From Paenibacillus sp. FJAT-29882 (GTDB lineage: Bacteria > Bacillota > Bacilli > Bacillales > DSM-1321): a stretch of 64,000 nucleotides of DNA. The position numbers and the translations under genes were made by a program. Shown in pieces: positions 54,016 to 62,924 of the stretch (positions are counted from its first letter, which is position 1; every line of letters begins with the position of its first letter). The DNA lies in contig NZ_LMVB01000002.1 in the NCBI RefSeq assembly GCF_001510645.1, positions 310,001-374,000 of the forward strand, in the 5' to 3' direction. The notes under the pieces are model-generated. The model did not search any database. It was not told where the DNA came from and saw only the letters and a list, made by a program, of their open reading frames with translations.

Positions 54016-54049
54016 TTAACGCCATAGGAGTTTGTATAGCTAAAATATT

Positions 54050-55156
54050 TCAAATAGAATCTTGTGAATTCCTCAAATACGTTTCACTTTGTGTTTCTTC
54101 AGAATTGGAGTTGACATACAATTTTCTATTCGGGATCGCTAGGGCAACTCCTTCATTATTAAGAATATCCATAATGGCAAAGTTAATTTCTTCTTTTACT
54201 TTTAAGAACTCTTTCCAAACCGTTGTTTTCGTAAAAAAGTATAGGTAAATATCTAACCCATCTACTCCGTATTTATCAAACTTAGCAACAATTGTGTCTT
54301 GGTGGATTTCAGAATGATTTCTTAGCAGATATTCAATCTGCTTAATCACATCTTCTAATTTATCTTTTGGTGTTTCATAGGTGACACTTATATTAAACAC
54401 AATTCTCCTTTTCCCCATCTCACTCCAGTTCGTAATTGTTTCATTGGCTAATTTTGCATTCGGTACTGTTACGAGGGCCTGAGCAAATGTACGGATTTTT
54501 GTGCTTCTAAAAGTAATCGTTTCAACGGTACCTTCAACGCTTGGTGTCAAAACCCAATCTCCAATTGTAAAGGGTTTTTCTGTTACGATAATGACTCCTC
54601 CAAATAAATTCCCAATTGCATCCTTAGCAGCTAGGGCAAATGCGAGTCCGCCTAACCCTAATCCTCCAACAAAACTCGTTACATTATAATTAAATTCTTC
54701 TGCAATCCCACTAAAACTTAAGACCACGATAATCACCCGAAATACTTTAGACAAAAATGGGATAAGAATCTCATCAATTTCAAAATTGAATCTTTCATTA
54801 AGCTTTACATAAAGGAATTTAGATGAAGACGATAAGTTATACAATCCCCAACCAATAATAAGGATGATCGTAGATTTTACTAATTTTATAAATAACTCAT
54901 GCGTTTGATCCAAATAAGGAAAATACCAAACAGATACATAAATACCTAATAAAATGAATAACCACTGAATTGGTTTTTCAAATGATACAAAGATGTGATA
55001 GAAAAAAGTATTTGGTGCTTTTTGACTTATTTTTAAAAGTAGTGCAATGACATACTTGGCAAATATCTTCCGGAAAATGAGGAATAGTAAAAAAATCCCT
55101 ACAGAAATGGCTATATGATTAATAAATTCGTATGAAAAAATAAATTTCCATGACAT
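54050..55156 (-). CDS. MscS-family mechanosensitive channel
   Basis: 368 residues, membrane. About four N-terminal helices, the MscS pore helix with Gly/Ala spacing (SFVGGLGLGGLAFALAAKDAI), the beta domain GNLFGGVIIVTEKPFTIGDWV and TVETITFRSTKIRT, and a cytoplasmic vestibule. Length and layout are those of Bacillus YhdY/YkuT-like channels. Different subfamily from the YbdG-type protein at 4.8-6.1 kb. Monocistronic. Confidence 0.9.
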   Translation of the reverse strand: MSWKFIFSYEFINHIAISVGIFLLFLIFRKIFAKYVIALLLKISQKAPNTFFYHIFVSFEKPIQWLFILLGIYVSVWYFPYLDQTHELFIKLVKSTIILIIGWGLYNLSSSSKFLYVKLNERFNFEIDEILIPFLSKVFRVIIVVLSFSGIAEEFNYNVTSFVGGLGLGGLAFALAAKDAIGNLFGGVIIVTEKPFTIGDWVLTPSVEGTVETITFRSTKIRTFAQALVTVPNAKLANETITNWSEMGKRRIVFNISVTYETPKDKLEDVIKQIEYLLRNHSEIHQDTIVAKFDKYGVDGLDIYLYFFTKTTVWKEFLKVKEEINFAIMDILNNEGVALAIPNRKLYVNSNSEETQSETYLRNSQDSI

Positions 55157-55644
55157 AATGAGTTAGCTCCTAACAAGCCTTGTCATAGCAAGGTAAATTT
55201 TACGATACTGCTTTTCTACTCCTCTCATCCTCCTTCATTTGGTTACTAGATGTTACATTGCCGCAAATAACACATACATTCTGATGAACTACGTTTATTA
55301 TCCGCAATTTTTCTCGAAAATAGACAAAAAAAAGAGGTCCCGAACGGATGCAAGACCTCCCATCTCCTATCTATCGTTTAGAACGTGTACATGACACTAA
55401 CGATGTGTAGAGTGTAGGTCTTAACCCTATTGGGACTTCTTCTTTTATAAAGAATATGAGGACTTAGTCTTCGCGACTTACTAATATAACCAATCTACTT
55501 ACCGCGTATACTTATTTAATCGAGAAAGCATCCGAAATTCCAGCTCCGCACCGCCACCATTGTGATTAGGTATGTCTAGTGTAATAAATGGTACATCCTT
55601 CAGAGGGTGAATCAATTTTTAAAGCAGACACAGACGGATGTTCG
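55157..55644. other. Gap of about 490 bases
   Basis: A hairpin GAGGTCCCG...AAGACCTC at 55331-55358 and R4 copy 3. No gene. Confidence 0.55.
55468..55573 (+). repeat. Dispersed repeat R4, copy 3
   Basis: CGACTTACTAATATAACCAA, TCTACTTAC, then CCAGCTCCGCACCGCCACCA and TTGTGATTAGGT. The downstream hairpin arm is lost. Confidence 0.7.
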
Positions 55645-56829
55645 TTATTTTTTATAATAAGGTGAGAATTTCAATAAATGGCCAACCCAATCCGCATCTC
55701 TGACCAATATTGCAAAGTATTCCTTCTTCAAATGCTTTTCCGCCGCTTCAAACGAAGGGAAGGTTTTTGTAAGTGGTTTCTGACTTACCTCAATCACCCA
55801 ATCTCCCTCCCCTTTTTGATAGACAAAAATGGACTCGTCATTTCTACCTTTATAAAGAGAACCGCTTTTTGCACCTTTCAGATTATGTTGATTGTTAAAA
55901 GCATCACGCTTCAGTGGCTCTAAATAGAATGTTTGCTCAACAAATTGCTTAAATGCCTTCTCTGTTAAGTTGCACCCTGAGGCCTTGCGATGTCCACCAC
56001 CATCATAAAGCGCCGCAATTTCAGAAACATCCACATCATCATGAATCGTTCGTAAACTAATCCGTTTACTCCCTGCCATCACAATCGCAATATAGTCAAG
56101 ATGTGTAAACTCCTTGGAAAGCTCATTCCCAAGTTCTGAATGATAGTTTTCGCCATGGACAATGCCTGCTAAATGTTCGCCAATGGCCACTTGATACACT
56201 TCACGTTTTTTTCGATTTATGTATCGTTTGACTCTGCTTTCTTCGACATCAAGTAGCTTGCTTTCAATCTCGTCAAATTGAAATGGCTCGCTACTATTGA
56301 GCTTTGTCAGAACTTTTCCTTCAAATTCATCAATTGAAATCATGAAGAAGAGATCGTTCAATTTCTTTGCAGTGAAATTCTGATTCACGTCCCACTCCCA
56401 CGTATCGTACTGCCTCACTAATTCAACGAACTCATCTGCACCTTTTGTTTTTGTAAGCAAGTCTTTTTTGACTAAGTAATCATACAAAAGAGATGTAGCT
56501 GATGTTAACTTGCCGTCTTCCTGCTCCACGGTTACAGACGCCCAGGCATGTTCATTCAAATGTAGTGCCGTTTTATGATGATCAATCAACAATGCTTTTC
56601 CACCCGCTGCGACATACTCATTAATCTTCTTTTCGTTCTCTTCGTTCACCGATAAATCGGTAATAATTAGCGTGTCCATTCCCGTCGCATTTTCAAGAAA
56701 CCCAGCTACTTGATGATTCAGTCGACCAATCGAATTATAGCTTACCTTTACTTCATTCCCCCAAGCAAGCTTTGCGACAATGCCACAGCCAACGCCATCT
56801 AAATCATTATGTGAAAAGAGATGGTACAT
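55645..56829 (-). CDS. nrnB: DHH-family oligoribonuclease NrnB
   Basis: 394 residues, cytosolic. DHH phosphoesterase motifs in order: SHNDLDGVGCG, TDLSV, IDHHKTALHLN (DHH) and the DHHA1 domain motif DGGGHRKASGCNL. NrnB (YngD in B. subtilis, about 400 residues) degrades short RNA oligonucleotides and nanoRNA; it also resembles c-di-AMP/pAp phosphatases, but the length and the C-terminal extension after DHHA1 favour NrnB. Monocistronic. Confidence 0.85.
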   Translation of the reverse strand: MYHLFSHNDLDGVGCGIVAKLAWGNEVKVSYNSIGRLNHQVAGFLENATGMDTLIITDLSVNEENEKKINEYVAAGGKALLIDHHKTALHLNEHAWASVTVEQEDGKLTSATSLLYDYLVKKDLLTKTKGADEFVELVRQYDTWEWDVNQNFTAKKLNDLFFMISIDEFEGKVLTKLNSSEPFQFDEIESKLLDVEESRVKRYINRKKREVYQVAIGEHLAGIVHGENYHSELGNELSKEFTHLDYIAIVMAGSKRISLRTIHDDVDVSEIAALYDGGGHRKASGCNLTEKAFKQFVEQTFYLEPLKRDAFNNQHNLKGAKSGSLYKGRNDESIFVYQKGEGDWVIEVSQKPLTKTFPSFEAAEKHLKKEYFAILVRDADWVGHLLKFSPYYKK

Positions 56830-56937
56830 ATAATTCCTCCTAAAAACAGATATTTTATAGCTTACCCTGATTTAGCATTTTCCTTCATAACTACAGCCTT
56901 AGGATATTCTACCATTTCAGAGAATACTGTTGAACGA

Positions 56938-57528
56938 TTACGAACTTATCCGCTGCTCCAATGCTTTAAAGACATCCGATAATTCCGTTGTGACAAGGTC
57001 CAGCTCGTCTTTCCCTTTCTTAGCTGAATCTAGATAAATCGGTTCACCAATAATAATCGTAATCGGTTGTCTTTTAAATAAGTCCTTAAAACCCGTTGGA
57101 CCCGAGTAGGCAGCAGGCACGATTGGAACACGAGCCAATTTCGCAATCGTAACCGCTCCCCGCTTTAACGGAGCTTCCTCTGATGTTCTAGTGCCAGAAG
57201 GAAAAATCCCCACATTCTTATCTTGCTTCAATAATTGAATCGGAATTTTTACTGTGCTTGTTCCTGGATTATCGCGGTCGACTGGAAATGCATTGATTTT
57301 TCTTAAAAACCAACCAATTGCTTTGTTCTGAAATAGTTCTTTCTTCGCCATAAAATGAATTTCCACAGGTAGAATCGAAACGCCGAGCGCCAGGATGTCG
57401 ACCCACCCTCTGTGTGTACAAGCAATGACATAGCCGGACTCTTCAGGCAGGTTTTCTATATTTTTCACAACCAATTTGCCCCGTAATTTCAACAGAACCC
57501 TCACTAACTTAGCGACAGGTGTATACAT
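56938..57528 (-). CDS. plsC: 1-acyl-sn-glycerol-3-phosphate acyltransferase
   Basis: 196 residues, membrane-associated. Acyltransferase block I CTHRGWVDILALG (H-x4-D), block III GIFPSGTRTSEEAP (Ser where many homologues have Glu), and block IV IVPAAYSGP. Adds the second acyl chain to lysophosphatidic acid in phospholipid synthesis. A GGGGTGAATGTGA stretch precedes the ATG. A terminator lies beyond the upstream CPBP gene, so it has its own promoter. Confidence 0.88.
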   Translation of the reverse strand: MYTPVAKLVRVLLKLRGKLVVKNIENLPEESGYVIACTHRGWVDILALGVSILPVEIHFMAKKELFQNKAIGWFLRKINAFPVDRDNPGTSTVKIPIQLLKQDKNVGIFPSGTRTSEEAPLKRGAVTIAKLARVPIVPAAYSGPTGFKDLFKRQPITIIIGEPIYLDSAKKGKDELDLVTTELSDVFKALEQRISS

Positions 57529-57665
57529 TCACATTCACCCCATATGGATAGATAAACCCATTTTATCACTAAGTTTTATTACTTGGTACTAATTTACGTT
57601 TTATCTTTCATTTTCACACTGAACATTCTCATCGATGCTGGAATACCTTTATAGATGTTGCACCT

Positions 57666-57717
57666 AAAAAAGGCACCCATAAAGTCTACCTATCTAGACT
57701 TCTGGGTCCCCCTTTTC
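57666..57717 (-). terminator. Terminator of the CPBP protease gene
   Basis: ACCCAGAAGTCTA...TAGACTTTATGGGT hairpin followed by a T run on the minus strand, just after the stop. Confidence 0.85.
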
Positions 57718-57725
57718 GATCCATT

Positions 57726-58721
57726 TTATATTGCGGAAGATTTGAATTTCTTCACGACTATCAGATAAAAAACAAGAAAAAGAATGACATCTAATACTAA
57801 TGAAATCGCCGGGTCGTTGTTCACCACAGTGATAAGTGCAGGAACACTTCCACCTACAGATTGTGGATCGCCGATAAACCAGAAAAGGAACATATTATTG
57901 GCCGCATGTGCACCGATTGACAGCTCCGAGCTCCCCATTTTTACGGCAAGGAATGTCAACATAAACCCAACAAATACATAATCAAGTCCGACCCAAATAG
58001 CTGAACGCTCCATTTCTGGATTAAAGAAATGCAATGATCCGAAAATCAATGCCATGATGATTGCTAGTACAATGGGGTTGTTGATCACCTTTCCAATCCA
58101 CTGCAAAAGAAATCCCCTGAAGATTAACTCCTCAACTGTCGTTTGAATCGGAGTTAACATTAAAACGACGAAAAACAGGAATAAAAATTTTTCTAAATCA
58201 AACTCATTCCACACAAAATGTTCAGGGGAAATTAAGAAATAGACGAGCTCTAATAGCACCATAAGACCAAAATAGAGTGCAAAGCTACCAAAGATTTGTT
58301 TCCAATTGATTCGATCATTTGCAGTAATCAGCGTCTTCAGTTTCCGTTTATGTACAATTCGGATTGAAAGCCAAATTCCAAACATCCAAACGACATACAT
58401 TAGATTCATAAACAATAAATCGAGCGTTGGGTCGACGCCTACGAACATGCCAGATTTATTATCAAAAACGATGCCATCTCCATTTAGAAGACCTGTAATC
58501 ATCATCAATATGGCGTACAGAACACTCCCGGCAATTAGCGCAACCAAAATGATAACCGATGATAGCAAGTATCTTTTCCAACCGTTTTCTCCTGGTAGAT
58601 CAAAAAGATAATGTTTAATACGAAATCCCCCTCTATATGATTCACTACTGCATGTTCCTATGCCCATAATATACCATTTCACCTTAAGGAGGAAGTTTAA
58701 TATTTCGTAAATAGTGGCCAT
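57726..58721 (-). CDS. CPBP-family intramembrane metalloprotease
   Basis: 331 residues with about eight transmembrane helices. Abi/CAAX motifs: TTVEELIFRGFLLQWIG (EExxxR), FGSLHFFN (FxxxH) and HAANNMFLF. These proteases act inside the membrane; some process bacteriocins or regulate membrane proteins. An alternative start at residue 19 (MGIGTCSSESYRGGF) is possible; AAGGTAA just before the first ATG favours the longer form slightly. Substrate unknown. Confidence 0.85.
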   Translation of the reverse strand: MATIYEILNFLLKVKWYIMGIGTCSSESYRGGFRIKHYLFDLPGENGWKRYLLSSVIILVALIAGSVLYAILMMITGLLNGDGIVFDNKSGMFVGVDPTLDLLFMNLMYVVWMFGIWLSIRIVHKRKLKTLITANDRINWKQIFGSFALYFGLMVLLELVYFLISPEHFVWNEFDLEKFLFLFFVVLMLTPIQTTVEELIFRGFLLQWIGKVINNPIVLAIIMALIFGSLHFFNPEMERSAIWVGLDYVFVGFMLTFLAVKMGSSELSIGAHAANNMFLFWFIGDPQSVGGSVPALITVVNNDPAISLVLDVILFLVFYLIVVKKFKSSAI

Positions 58722-59206
58722 TTACCTTAAAAGTCAAGCTCCGGCGCGAAAAGGGATGAATTCGGCGCGAAAACTATCCTTTCTGGCGCGTAATAAGGCC
58801 AACCTGGCGCGCAAATTTGATTTCCGGATCGTAATGCTCGAAAAAGAGGGTTTTTGAACGCAACTTGGCTTTTAGTTTCCACTTTTAGTCGTAGCTCTGC
58901 ATCATTTAGCTTCGAGTTTTTTTATAAAAATTGTAATTATGGAGTGGTTCGGTGAATTGGCTTAGGATTTTTAATGCATTTTTGCGCAATCCCGCTTTTA
59001 GAGGAGTCTCTTTTCTACAAAGTGTGGTCCCGACGAGCAATTTGCAAATCTCGTATTTGCGTCGGATTCTGAACTTATACGCCAATCTATTTCAAATCAC
59101 GAAAAAAGGAGCACATTGGCTCCCTTTTCTGATTCCATAACATATTTAAATCGGCAATTTAGCCGATATATACACAGAACGACTTATCATTCAAAATACG
59201 CATTCC
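58722..59206. other. Gap of about 485 bases with a phased tandem repeat
   Basis: Holds the 21-bp GGCGCG array (58741-58831) and a terminator-like hairpin at 59104-59130 (GGAGC-ACATTG-GCTCC then CTTTT). A 62-codon open frame at 58952-59140 has no ribosome-binding site and runs into this hairpin. Confidence 0.6.
58741..58831. repeat. 21-bp-period GGCGCG tandem array
   Basis: GGCGCG begins at 58743, 58764, 58785 and 58806, exactly 21 bases apart, with a degenerate GGATCG at 58826. Each box is preceded by a pyrimidine and followed by an A-rich base or two; the rest of each unit differs. Two helical turns per unit place every box on the same face of the DNA. Confidence 0.85.
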
Positions 59207-59677
59207 TTATTTTCCGATTAAAGTAGATAGGTTCGCCATTTCAATCGCGGAAACAGCTGAATCATAACCTTTGTTTCCTGCTTTTGTACCTGCGCGTTCA
59301 ATGGCTTGCTCGATATTTTCTGTCGTAAGTAAGCCAAAAATCACAGGCGTTCCAGATTCAAGTCCTACAGCAGCCATGCCTTTCGCTGCTTCATTACATA
59401 CATAATCATAATGTGATGTTGCTCCGCGAATGACCGTACCTAATCCAATCACAGCGTCATATTGTTTAGTTTGAACTAATTTTTTGGCAATCATCGGAAT
59501 TTCAAATGCCCCCGGTACCCAAGCGATGTCAATATCATCCTCACTAACTCCATGACGTTTAAGTCCATCTAATGCACCAGAAAGTAATTTTCCTGTGATG
59601 AACTCGTTGAACCTGCCGACAACTATTCCTACTTTTAACCCTGTTCCGATAAGCTGTGCTTCAAAATTTTTACCCAT
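59207..59677 (-). CDS. ribH: 6,7-dimethyl-8-ribityllumazine synthase
   Basis: 156 residues, icosahedral cytosolic enzyme of riboflavin synthesis that condenses 3,4-dihydroxy-2-butanone 4-phosphate with the ribitylamino-pyrimidine. [46 protein letters not shown] with the catalytic His, and [14 protein letters not shown] are all standard. Last gene of the rib operon, 29 bases after ribB. Confidence 0.95.
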   Translation of the reverse strand: MGKNFEAQLIGTGLKVGIVVGRFNEFITGKLLSGALDGLKRHGVSEDDIDIAWVPGAFEIPMIAKKLVQTKQYDAVIGLGTVIRGATSHYDYVCNEAAKGMAAVGLESGTPVIFGLLTTENIEQAIERAGTKAGNKGYDSAVSAIEMANLSTLIGK

Positions 59678-59706
59678 GATAATTCCCCCTAATAGTTTAA
59701 TAAAAT

Positions 59707-60342
59707 TTAAGCGTGTTCTGGTGTTTCTTTATGTTTTGACTCAAGTTGGTTACGATAGCGAACTAACTCGGCAATCGTAATAAATGAAAGCTGATGTTCT
59801 TTAGCAATAATTTCGAGCTCTGGAACGCGTGCCATTGAACCGTCTTCATTCATAATTTCACATATGACTCCAGCTGGCTCCATTCCACATAAACGGGCAA
59901 GATCAACAGAGGCTTCTGTGTGTCCTGTTCGTTCAAGTACCCCGCCATCTTTAGCAATAATTGGAAAAACATGTCCAGGGCGTTTAAAGTCCTTGGCAGT
60001 AGACTCATTATTCAAAAGGGCAAGCATCGTTGCCGAACGTTCAAACGCGCTGATTCCCGTAGTCGTACTTTCGTGATCAATACTTACTGTAAAGGCTGTT
60101 CCGTGGTAATCTGTATTGTTCTCAACCATTGGATGAAGGTCTAATTTCTTAGCGAGCTCATTTGTAATCGTCGTACAAATTAAACCGCGACCATATTTCG
60201 CCATAAAGTTAATCGCTTCAGGCGTTGCCTTGTCTGCCAATACGACAAAATCGCCTTCATTCTCCCGATCTTCATCATCGACAACGATGATGATTTTGCC
60301 AGCTTTCAAATCTTCCACTGCTTCTTCAATCGTTTGAAACAT
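59707..60342 (-). CDS. ribB: 3,4-dihydroxy-2-butanone 4-phosphate synthase (RibB only)
   Basis: 211 residues. Converts ribulose 5-phosphate to the four-carbon precursor of riboflavin. Motifs: [68 protein letters not shown]. In most Bacillus the protein is a 400-residue RibBA fusion with GTP cyclohydrolase II; here it stops at the domain border ([22 protein letters not shown]) and the RibA half is absent. The end is clean, with ribH following, so it looks like a stable single-domain form. Confidence 0.93.
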   Translation of the reverse strand: MFQTIEEAVEDLKAGKIIIVVDDEDRENEGDFVVLADKATPEAINFMAKYGRGLICTTITNELAKKLDLHPMVENNTDYHGTAFTVSIDHESTTTGISAFERSATMLALLNNESTAKDFKRPGHVFPIIAKDGGVLERTGHTEASVDLARLCGMEPAGVICEIMNEDGSMARVPELEIIAKEHQLSFITIAELVRYRNQLESKHKETPEHA

Positions 60343-60360
60343 CTAAAAGCACCTCCCTTG

Positions 60361-60999
60361 TCAGAATCCATTTTCTAAAAGAAAACTTGCTGTTAATCCA
60401 GTAGTTTGTCCATTATTTTTTATTTGCTGGACGATATATTTTCCAATCAAATCATTTTCAACATTTACGACTTCTCCAACGTTCTTTTGTCCAAGAATCG
60501 TGTCTTTATGTGTTAATGGAATAAGCGAAATGGTGATCTCATTCTTCTCAATCTGAAATATGGTTAAGCTCGTCCCATCAATAGCAATAGAACCCTTGGG
60601 GATACAATATTGCGCTAATCCTTCTGCTAGCTTAATCGTATAGTAAACCGCATTTTCTTTATGTTCTTTTTTCGTGATCGTACCTGTGCCGTCAATATGG
60701 CCTGAGACAAAATGTCCACCGAATCTTCCTTGAGCACTCATTGCCCGCTCTAGATTAACCTTTGCCCCCGGCTTTAACAGCTTGATCGTTGATGCCTTAA
60801 CGGTTTCTGGCATCACATCTACTGTAAACAAACGATTGGTAAATTCAATGACTGTTAGACAAACGCCATTGACTGATATACTATCGCCTAATTGAACATC
60901 TTCAACAATTTTAGGAGATTCAATCGTAAGTGCCATACTTTGGATCCCTCTTTTTAACGACTGGACCATTCCGACATCTTCGACAATTCCAGTAAACAT
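60361..60999 (-). CDS. ribE: Riboflavin synthase alpha chain
   Basis: 212 residues from MFTGIVEDVGMVQSL. Two homologous lumazine-binding barrels: the first with MFTGIVEDVG and VNGVCLTV, the second with GHFVSGHIDGTGTITK and IDGTSLTI. Dismutates two ribityllumazine molecules to riboflavin. ATG at 60999 has GAGGGTGAA just upstream; an in-frame start at 61056 would lie in the leader. First gene of the operon, directly after the FMN riboswitch, where B. subtilis has ribD. Called ribB in older B. subtilis naming. Confidence 0.94.
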   Translation of the reverse strand: MFTGIVEDVGMVQSLKRGIQSMALTIESPKIVEDVQLGDSISVNGVCLTVIEFTNRLFTVDVMPETVKASTIKLLKPGAKVNLERAMSAQGRFGGHFVSGHIDGTGTITKKEHKENAVYYTIKLAEGLAQYCIPKGSIAIDGTSLTIFQIEKNEITISLIPLTHKDTILGQKNVGEVVNVENDLIGKYIVQQIKNNGQTTGLTASFLLENGF

Positions 61000-61031
61000 G
61001 TTTTCACCCTCTTTCTCAATTTGAAGTTTCA

Positions 61032-61085
61032 ACAAAAAAAACACAAATAGCCCCATAGGTACGACCTAAGGAGTTAAAGGGAGAT
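61032..61085 (-). terminator. Riboswitch-controlled hairpin before ribE
   Basis: CCTTAGGT-CGT-ACCTATGG with a T-rich tract (GTGTTTTTTTTG) on the minus strand, between the FMN aptamer and ribE. Expected to form when FMN is bound. Confidence 0.6.
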
Positions 61086-61172
61086 TATGGATTTATTATA
61101 TAGCCAAATAAGCCTTTTATTTCGATTTTTTTCAAAATAAAGGGTTCACGAATGCCATTTAACCAGTTCCAT

Positions 61173-61302
61173 ATGTCCTTCTCCCATCCAGACTATACTG
61201 TCGGCCTTGGAATTTCACCAAATCCTGCCTTTTTACAGGCTCGCGGGCTTAGAATTTCTTCATCACCGCCGGTTGGGATTTACACCCGACCCCGAAGGAC
61301 AA
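61173..61302 (-). promoter_or_regulatory. FMN riboswitch (RFN element)
   Basis: RFN blocks in order on the minus strand: TCCTTCGGGGTCGGGTG, AATCCCAACCGGCGGTGAT, AAGCCCGCGAGCC, GGCAGGATTTGGTGAAATTC, CCGACAGTATAGTCTGGATG, GGGAGAAGGAC. It controls the ribE-ribB-ribH operon by FMN. Confidence 0.96.
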
Positions 61303-61333
61303 ACATATTTAGCGGAATAATACCGCCTTTTTC

Positions 61334-61355
61334 ACAAGTGTAATTCTACACTTGT
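61334..61355. promoter_or_regulatory. Perfect inverted repeat at the rib transcription start
   Basis: ACAAGTGTA-ATTC-TACACTTGT, 9-bp arms, placed about 6 bases after the -10 box, so it covers the predicted start of the rib mRNA. Either a 5'-terminal RNA hairpin or a repressor operator. Confidence 0.6.
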
Positions 61356-61360
61356 ATTAT

Positions 61361-61389
61361 ATTATACAAGCTAATCGTACATTTGTAAA
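61361..61389 (-). promoter_or_regulatory. Sigma-A promoter of the rib operon
   Basis: TTTACA (61389-61384), 17-base spacer, TATAAT (61366-61361) on the minus strand. Confidence 0.85.
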
Positions 61390-61458
61390 AAAATCGGCTC
61401 ACATATTATAAATTTGTGCAATTTTTCATACTATTGATAATTCCCTGTTTCTTTTAAA

Positions 61459-62097
61459 TCATACAGATATTCTAGGATATTGATAACGATTATCTTCCGT
61501 TTCTAGTAGACTTTCTTCCCTTATACTAGTCAATGCATATAGCTCAATCAGCGCACCAACCGCTTCCAAATAACTGCCGAACACAGCCAAAGTATCACCT
61601 TGTTTCTTTTTATCCTGTAAAATAAATAAATTCGCAATCGAGTCAATCGAGGCGCCAAGGGCAATCACCCAGTTTCCCGCACTCTCCAACGGTCGATCGA
61701 CTGGGGCCCCAACGGCTTCTAGGGAGGCACCTACTGATTGCACGCCACTACCAAGGGCATTCAATCTAAGTCCCTCCTCCTCTTGTGACCCTTCAAGAAT
61801 TACCTCGTTGGCTACAGTATTAGTAAAGTTACCGCCAGCCTGAAACCAGCAGCCCACAATACTCAATATCTCTTCTTCTCTACCTTCGATTTCATACACT
61901 TTCGTTCTGCCGATTGCTTGTAGCACATTTCCAAATCCCTCGACCGCGTTTCCTCTGGCTACGAGCTCTAATCCATTATCGGTACCTGTGATAATCACAT
62001 TTGTTGCTCCAATAGCAGAAATGATTGTCCCAGCTACTAAAAACCCCGCTCCTGTAATAATCAGATCCTCGCCTTGTTTAACAATCTCCATAGTCAA
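61459..62097 (-). CDS. DUF6944-like repetitive protein
   Basis: 212 residues built of degenerate repeats of about 35 residues with a G/A-x-x-L/I-x-A-x-G core: GAGFLVAGTIISAIGATN, VEGFGNVLQAIGRTK, LNALGSGVQSVGASLEAVGA, ESAGNWVIALGASIDSIANL, VFGSYLEAVGALIELYAL. No signal peptide, few charges in the repeats, so probably a helical bundle or membrane-associated coat. I match it to the DUF6944 repetitive family of Bacillales from memory; function unknown. Monocistronic. Confidence 0.7.
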   Translation of the reverse strand: MTMEIVKQGEDLIITGAGFLVAGTIISAIGATNVIITGTDNGLELVARGNAVEGFGNVLQAIGRTKVYEIEGREEEILSIVGCWFQAGGNFTNTVANEVILEGSQEEEGLRLNALGSGVQSVGASLEAVGAPVDRPLESAGNWVIALGASIDSIANLFILQDKKKQGDTLAVFGSYLEAVGALIELYALTSIREESLLETEDNRYQYPRISV

Positions 62098-62414
62098 TAT
62101 CCACCATTCATTTCAATTGATGGGATAGTATATTCAACATTCGCAGGATATTACACTGAATTAGCAAGATAGAGCTCGAACAGATGGTAGTATCTGATCC
62201 CTTGTGGTATTAGGGCAAAAAAATTATCGGATCGTAAATAACTATTCGTTACTTGATAAGTAGGTCAACTATTAATGATCACTAAGTTAGTTAGATTATT
62301 TCCAATACATTTAGTCAAAATAAAAACCCACCTCAAAGGTTCAAGGCAGGGTCATCCATTAAAAGGTTCAGCTTTTTGTTCATTCACAAGCGGTCCAATA
62401 CCTGAATTCGGATC
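62098..62414. other. Gap of about 315 bases
   Basis: No gene or clear site; a weak hairpin (ACCCACCTC...AAGGCAGGGT, about 62326-62353) lies just downstream of the flavin reductase stop. Confidence 0.45.
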
Positions 62415-62924
62415 CTATTTTTCAGTCACTGGATAAAATTCAGCAGGAATTGCGCCGAAGTGTCTACGGTGATATAACATAGGATCTTTCTTTTCGATTT
62501 GTATATCGGTTACTTCGCCAATTAAAATGGTATGATCTCCTGCTTCAACTGTTTTAAACGTTTTGCATTCCAAAACAGCGAAAGCACCTTGAATGATTGG
62601 TAATTGATTCGTAGAAAACTCCCACTCACATTGACTAAAACGATCCACATTTTTACTAGCAAAGGTTTTGCATAATTCCTGTTGCTCACCAGCTAAAATA
62701 TGTATCGCAAACTTTCCACCTTCAGTAAAAGCTTTAATGGAAGAAACTTTATGATCAATTGACCAAAGAACTAGGGTAGGGTCCAGTGAAACAGATGCAA
62801 ATGAATTTACAGTTAATCCAACTGGCTCATTGTTGGGAGTAGTAGCTGTCACAATGGTTACCCCTGTTGGATAGTTGCCCATCGCTTCTTTAAATAAAAC
62901 TTGTTTTTCTTCTTTTGTCATCAT
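62415..62924 (-). CDS. Flavin reductase family protein (FMN-binding)
   Basis: 169 residues. Split-barrel flavin reductase of the HpaC/RutF type: N-terminal GNYPTGVTIVTATTPNNEPVGLTVNSFASVSLDP, FAIHILAGEQQELCKTFAS, and a C-terminal GDHTILIGEVTDIQIEKKDPMLYHRRHFG. Reduces FMN with NAD(P)H, normally for a partner monooxygenase, but no monooxygenase lies nearby in the window. TCTCC-rich reverse complement gives a GGAGAAATGA site before the ATG. Confidence 0.9.
   Translation of the reverse strand: MMTKEEKQVLFKEAMGNYPTGVTIVTATTPNNEPVGLTVNSFASVSLDPTLVLWSIDHKVSSIKAFTEGGKFAIHILAGEQQELCKTFASKNVDRFSQCEWEFSTNQLPIIQGAFAVLECKTFKTVEAGDHTILIGEVTDIQIEKKDPMLYHRRHFGAIPAEFYPVTEK

Larger units (their letters stand above)
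53341..54049. other. Gap of about 700 bases with R2 and R4 copies
   Basis: Contains a 21-codon frame at 53601-53666 with AAGGGG upstream (MYVSKKRKDYKPSFIRQIG...), too short to judge, a small hairpin at 53669-53689, R2 copy 4 and R4 copy 2. Confidence 0.5.

Noticed and set aside
58952..59140. 62-codon open frame
   Set aside because: No start signal and it passes through a terminator-like hairpin.
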